IMG/VR virus record: IMGVR_UViG_3300048032_000599 | Location: 1-21,542 of that record | Length of the DNA stretch: 21,542 nucleotides | Reading direction: 5' to 3' (one strand) | Origin: a virus | In this document: in pieces, positions 18,246-21,542 of the stretch | Layout of the letters: each line of letters opens with the position of its first letter | How positions within the stretch are numbered: the stretch's first letter is position 1 | Position numbers and translations under genes: made by a program | Notes under the pieces: model-generated | Databases searched by the model: none | What the model was told of the DNA's origin: nothing | The model's input: only the letters and a program-made list of their open reading frames with translations

Positions 18246-19442
18246 CTATTCAGCGTCGGCTGATTGCTGGCCTAGCTCGAAAAGATGGAAGTCTGCTGTA
18301 TCTTTCTTGAAGGGATTCTTTTTTACTTTGCCCTTATAACCATCTTGATATGCAGCATTTGATTCAACAGCTTTTGCTAATTTGCTATCAATAAAAAGTT
18401 TTGATAACATACCATCGACCTCGCGCTTTGTGACTTTAGCGTCTCCGCCTTTTACAAAATCCGCAGGTTTTATTGCTTCTTCAAGATTAGCTGATTCGTC
18501 CTTTGGCATTTCGTTATATTTCTTTTCAACAAATTTAATAACATCGCTAGCACTAGAAAACTGTTCTTCGTAATCTTTACCTTTACCGTTTGTACGATCA
18601 TCATGAGTAACTACTATACCTTTTTTACCACCAAGTCGAAGAGTGATAACGTTCATAATAGTAAGATTGATAAACGCAGTGCCGTATTTCTTAGAGATAT
18701 CAAGCTTGGCGCCTGATAGATTCTTTTTGGCCCACTTCATTACCTTTTCGATATCACCAAAGTTTGCTGCTTCTTGAAGTTCAACCGATTCCTTTTTTCC
18801 AAGAATCTTTTCAGCAGCATCTTGACCAATTTCTACAGGATACTTTTTACCGTCAAACTCGAATTCATCTTCGCCAGCAAGTTTAGCTTTAGCGGCAGCT
18901 GCAGTAAATTCATTGCCTTCTTTAGTAAAATCACTTGATTCTTGCATACCAGCAGCAACTTTCATTGCTTTTTCAATGTCACGTACTGAACCTTCAAATC
19001 CCATTACGTGGAATTCTTTACCGCCGCGCTTCATTACAACTGGGTTGCTTATTGGCTTAATTTTAAGCTTCTTAGCCATCGACTGGAATTTAACTAATCC
19101 GTCTTTTGTTGAAAAACCAAAGAAATTATCTACGGCTTCTGTAATAGCTTCTTTTTCTTCGACTTGTCTTTCCTTTTCAGGATTATCTTTTTTATCGACA
19201 GCGTGAAGATCTACGATGTCTTTATCAGAATCTTGTACTTCGGTTTCATTTTTTTCACTTGGCTTTTCATGAGTATAACCCATGTCTTTCATCTTTAGAT
19301 GATCTTCAAGTGTCTTTGCTTCATACTCTTTACCTGTTTTTGGATCATACATTGTATGAGGTTTAAAGTCTTCTTTAGCTTCTATGACTTGCTTTACGGC
19401 TTGGGCCACAGACTGTGTTTTATTGTCGTTTATGTTATACAT
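18246..19442 (-). CDS. Modular late protein with repeated (L/I)xE-A sites, probable prohead/core protein, 398 aa
   Basis: A 398-residue acidic/basic modular protein. Short domains are separated by sites of the form (L/I)-x-E-A: VIEA (19-22), ITEA (100-103), LQEA (222-225) and LEEA (320-323). T4 prohead protease gp21 cuts after Glu in (L/I)-x-E, so the protein may be cut into pieces during head maturation. Domains visible include PKTGKEYEAKTLEDHLKM near the N-terminus and EFDGKKYPVEIGQDAAEKIL (195-214). Late box at 19465-19472. It is not matched to a named T4 protein. Confidence 0.65.
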   Translation of the reverse strand: MYNINDNKTQSVAQAVKQVIEAKEDFKPHTMYDPKTGKEYEAKTLEDHLKMKDMGYTHEKPSEKNETEVQDSDKDIVDLHAVDKKDNPEKERQVEEKEAITEAVDNFFGFSTKDGLVKFQSMAKKLKIKPISNPVVMKRGGKEFHVMGFEGSVRDIEKAMKVAAGMQESSDFTKEGNEFTAAAAKAKLAGEDEFEFDGKKYPVEIGQDAAEKILGKKESVELQEAANFGDIEKVMKWAKKNLSGAKLDISKKYGTAFINLTIMNVITLRLGGKKGIVVTHDDRTNGKGKDYEEQFSSASDVIKFVEKKYNEMPKDESANLEEAIKPADFVKGGDAKVTKREVDGMLSKLFIDSKLAKAVESNAAYQDGYKGKVKKNPFKKDTADFHLFELGQQSADAE

Positions 19443-19464
19443 GTTAGGTTTCTTTCTGTTTTGT

Positions 19465-19472
19465 TATTTATA
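19465..19472 (-). promoter_or_regulatory. T4-like late promoter box TATAAATA
   Basis: An exact minus-strand match, 22 bases before the ATG of the 398-residue gene, leaving a purine-rich (AGAAAG) leader. It has the most conventional promoter-to-gene spacing of the late boxes here. Confidence 0.75.
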
Positions 19473-19474
19473 CG

Positions 19475-19843
19475 TTATGCGGTTGCTGTGGCCGCCTTTA
19501 ATTTTTTAAGTCTTTCGTCTTCTGCCTTTTTGATTTTAGGCATTAGCTTTTTGGCTATTTTTTTTATCACCATTGTTTTTCCTGAAAGTTTTTTATCAAT
19601 GGAAAGTTTTTCGCCATAAGATAAAGAATTATAATCTTTATCTTTTAAATATTTCGCGCGTAGAATATCTCTAGCCTTTGCTTCGGCACGTTTTTTCAAA
19701 ACTCCTGTAGGGGCCTTTTTCTTTGCGGCCATTTTTCTTTTCATTGCCATTTTAGGAGCAAGTCTTTTCATTAACCGGCCTCTAGCAATTCTTTGCTGAG
19801 GTGTTAAAGGCTTCTCAATCAAAAACTGTGAGAAACTCATCAT
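19475..19843 (-). CDS. Lys/Arg-rich protein with capsid-targeting-like N-terminus, 122 aa
   Basis: Starts at ATG 19841-19843, overlapping the upstream stop, or at the next ATG (19840). The long frame from 19909 is rejected. The N-terminus MMSFSQFLIEKPLTPQQR resembles the T4 capsid-targeting leader pattern (M-x-x-F/Y-x-x-F-I/L-x-E) with a possible gp21-type site L-I-E. It is followed by a strongly basic helical protein (RIARGRLMKRLAPKMAMKRK). It may be an internal head or prohead core protein that binds DNA or scaffold, by analogy with T4 gp67/gp68 or the internal proteins. This is inference from motifs and late context. Confidence 0.6.
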   Translation of the reverse strand: MMSFSQFLIEKPLTPQQRIARGRLMKRLAPKMAMKRKMAAKKKAPTGVLKKRAEAKARDILRAKYLKDKDYNSLSYGEKLSIDKKLSGKTMVIKKIAKKLMPKIKKAEDERLKKLKAATATA

Positions 19844-20139
19844 AGTGACGGTGTCCCCCAAAAGATCATTGCCACTGAACCTGTGATAAGTGCCGTAATC
19901 GCAATCCAAATAACTTTATTTAATACACCCATTGAAGTTTCAACGTCGTGCACTTTAGTTTCTACCTGCCTCATTCTATTGTCGAGATCTTGAAGTTGTT
20001 GGTGCTGTGCTATGTTTAAAGATTCAAGACCAGATAGTTTCTCTTCTGCTCTCGCAATAGAAACAACTGCATCGGCGAGCTTATCAATCTTCTCTTCGAT
20101 GCGGTCTAATCTTGTTGATTCCCCTTTATTCATTGTCAT
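19840..20139 (-). CDS. Coiled-coil protein with C-terminal TM, XhlA-like, 99 aa
   Basis: A 99-residue protein: a long amphipathic coiled coil (RLDRIEEKIDKLADAVVSIA, continuing to DVETSMG) and a C-terminal TM (WIAITALITGSVAMIFWG). This is the layout of XhlA-type hemolysin/holin-associated proteins and other tail-anchored phage proteins. The start may be ATG 20139 or ATG 20133. The stop overlaps the next start (ATGATG). It lies among head genes, so a lysis role is not certain. Confidence 0.65.
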   Translation of the reverse strand: MTMNKGESTRLDRIEEKIDKLADAVVSIARAEEKLSGLESLNIAQHQQLQDLDNRMRQVETKVHDVETSMGVLNKVIWIAITALITGSVAMIFWGTPSL

Positions 20140-20145
20140 AAAATT

Positions 20146-21312
20146 TTATTTTACCGCTTTACCTTTTAGTTTAGATAGAACATTCATAATTACACGTGGA
20201 TTTAAACCTGAACCTGACATAGCGTTATTGATGTCACCCCACATATACTTATCTTTATTAGATTCTTCAATTGATTCTCCTAGTACCGCATCTACACTTC
20301 CGCTTGGTACTGTGTTTGGATTAGCCTTCATTTGTTTAAGGCCTTTCTTAATAGCTTCAGCAGAGTTACGGGCCTTTACATCAACTGTTTGACCTTTAAA
20401 GAGTTTACCAGCTTTCTTAGTGATAGTAACTGTCCAAAACTTAACTGCTTCTTCAAGATCTTCTGCGTACATGTTGTATCCACGAACGTCTTCTTCGTCT
20501 TGCGTTTTCTTTATAAACTTTTCTGCGGCTGATTGGTCTTTAAAAGACTTTTTCATCTTTTTGCCATTCCACAATTCGACTGAAGCAATTACTTTTTTTG
20601 CTTCTTCAAGATCAACCGAATCCTTAAGAACAAACTTAACTTCTCTTGCGCCTTTAAAAAAGTTAATTAGTTTAGGATCGTTTGGAAAAATAATTTCGTC
20701 ATCTTCAAGTTGTTCAATTTCACCTTTATATTGAGGAAACTTTTTCTCTGCTTGTTTAATAAACCTTTTAATGCCTTTTGGATTATAGACAATCGCGCGG
20801 TTTTCGTTAAGTTCAAAGGACTTATACGCATCTTTGATTTCAGAAGGCTTAGTAAAGTCTACATCTTCGTAAATAAAGTTTTGATCGAAGTCTTCACCAA
20901 GCACTATCGAACACGTCCTTTTGAGACGTTCTTCTTTTAAACGAGTTGATTCGAACGTATCGCCGATCATACCGTTTGTATAGTCTTGAATCTTCTTTAG
21001 CCTATTTTTATCATTGGGATTATCAATATATTTGGCATAAGCTTTTTGAAATTCAGCATCATCCATTACTTTATCAATGATTCCACCAATCTTTTTAGCA
21101 GAAGCTTTTACTGATTTAATGATGTCTTTAATAGAAGCTTCTTCTACTTCTTCTGTTTTTCGTGTACTTAACTCTCGAGCAAGATCTTTTACAATCGTCT
21201 TTGCCTTTGGATTAGATACACCTTTAAAGATGTTGAGGAATGCAGTTAGCTGGCTTACATCAAGTAATGATAATTTTTTTTGATTGATTTCTGAAATGTT
21301 CATAGTTCCCAT
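20146..21312 (-). CDS. Modular late protein with repeated LEEA sites, probable prohead/core protein, 388 aa
   Basis: A 388-residue protein from ATG 21312. ATG 21303 (MNISEIN) is an alternative and would give 385 residues. Like the 398-residue neighbour it contains (L/V/I)-x-E-A/S sites: VEEA (56-59), LEEA (235-238), LEEA (286-289) and IEES (348-351), separating small alpha/beta modules such as VIASVELWNGKKMKKSF and FWTVTITKKAGKLFKG. Residues 60-130 are helical and basic. The repeated sites fit processing by a gp21-type protease in the prohead. Late box at 21326-21333. No named T4 homologue is assigned. Confidence 0.65.
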   Translation of the reverse strand: MGTMNISEINQKKLSLLDVSQLTAFLNIFKGVSNPKAKTIVKDLARELSTRKTEEVEEASIKDIIKSVKASAKKIGGIIDKVMDDAEFQKAYAKYIDNPNDKNRLKKIQDYTNGMIGDTFESTRLKEERLKRTCSIVLGEDFDQNFIYEDVDFTKPSEIKDAYKSFELNENRAIVYNPKGIKRFIKQAEKKFPQYKGEIEQLEDDEIIFPNDPKLINFFKGAREVKFVLKDSVDLEEAKKVIASVELWNGKKMKKSFKDQSAAEKFIKKTQDEEDVRGYNMYAEDLEEAVKFWTVTITKKAGKLFKGQTVDVKARNSAEAIKKGLKQMKANPNTVPSGSVDAVLGESIEESNKDKYMWGDINNAMSGSGLNPRVIMNVLSKLKGKAVK

Positions 21313-21325
21313 TAGGTTGTTATTC

Positions 21326-21333
21326 TATTTATA
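21326..21333 (-). promoter_or_regulatory. T4-like late promoter box TATAAATA
   Basis: An exact minus-strand match in the gap between the truncated upstream gene and the 388-residue gene, 13 bases before ATG 21312. It probably transcribes the 388-, 99- and 122-residue genes as one unit. Confidence 0.7.
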
Positions 21334-21339
21334 ATAAAG

Positions 21340-21542
21340 TCACCCTCCAAATTCATGGCCGGCAACTCTTTTCATTTGTTTTTTATATTCTTCAAAGTCT
21401 GGTTTTTGCTTATAAAGCTTAATGGAAATTTCATCACGGTCTTTACCTTTAATACGCCATTTAAATCCCTTTTCTAAATGTTCAGGTTTAGTGGTTTTAA
21501 CTACACGCCGTTTAAAACCATCTTCCCACGGTTCGCTTTTGC
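21340..21542 (-). CDS. C-terminal end of a larger protein (partial)
   Basis: An open frame entering from the right edge, 67 codons, ending TGA at 21340-21342. The visible end is basic and charged: WEDGFKRRVVKTTKPEHLEK, WRIKGKDRDEISIKLY, then KRVAGHEFGG at the C-terminus. The AGHEFGG ending looks like a conserved terminal motif, but I cannot name the protein without its N-terminal part. It precedes the late box at 21326 and is transcribed in the same direction as the head block. Confidence 0.6.
   Translation of the reverse strand, partial: KSEPWEDGFKRRVVKTTKPEHLEKGFKWRIKGKDRDEISIKLYKQKPDFEEYKKQMKRVAGHEFGG

Noticed and set aside
1-21542. tRNA genes, CRISPR arrays, integrase or insertion sequences
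   Set aside because: No cloverleaf, spaced direct repeats, transposase or integrase motifs seen on either strand.

Overview
The window reads as a piece of a lytic, AT-rich, T4-like (Straboviridae/Kyanoviridae-type) marine myovirus genome. The evidence is a T4-type RNase H (FEN-1-like), a class Ia ribonucleotide reductase pair without an allosteric ATP-cone, DUF7207- and DUF6433-like proteins, an FmdB-type zinc ribbon, a phage PD-(D/E)XK exonuclease, a 2OG-Fe(II) oxygenase, many overlapping TAATG/ATGA gene junctions, and repeated T4 late promoter octamers (TATAAATA). The host cannot be read from the sequence. Pelagibacter, cyanobacterial and other marine hosts are all plausible. I see no tRNA, CRISPR array, integrase or insertion sequence.

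Layout. (1) 1-4.0 kb is a late, membrane-centred region. It holds small one-TM proteins, a 481-residue acidic disordered protein with three basic/amphipathic modules, and a five-gene plus-strand island (1.86-3.32 kb). The island carries a holin-like protein, a TM/coiled-coil protein, two paralogous TM/coiled-coil proteins and a small soluble protein, and it ends at a bidirectional terminator. A second reading frame inside the holin-like gene encodes a possible Rz1-like lipoprotein, in a stretch that is clearly GC-richer than its surroundings. (2) 4.0-9.8 kb, minus strand, is an accessory block. It contains the 2OG oxygenase, a ParB-like protein, a pyruvyltransferase plus glycosyltransferase pair, a T5orf172 GIY-YIG protein, and a run of tiny translationally coupled genes joined by a repeated ribosome-binding/stop/start element. 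(3) 9.7-16.9 kb, minus strand, carries nucleotide and DNA metabolism: a SemiSWEET-like PQ-loop protein, HAD phosphatase, exonuclease, FmdB zinc ribbon, RNase H, GIY-YIG protein, NrdA and NrdB. Regions 2 and 3 have strong sigma70-like promoters with 16-17 bp spacers. (4) 17.0-21.5 kb, minus strand, returns to late promoters. It encodes conserved T4-like marine phage proteins and two large modular proteins with repeated (L/I)xE-A sites, which fit processing by a gp21-type prohead protease.

Together these form a temporal map. Sigma70-like early/middle promoters occur only between 6.1 and 17.0 kb, and TATAAATA late boxes only in the flanks. The most notable items are the nested lipoprotein frame in the holin-like gene, the phage-borne SemiSWEET, the glycan-modifying gene pair, the repeated KEVTI/Shine-Dalgarno coupling element, and late promoters that abut start codons. 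About seven real genes are shorter than 60 codons (27-58 residues) and are listed here explicitly.
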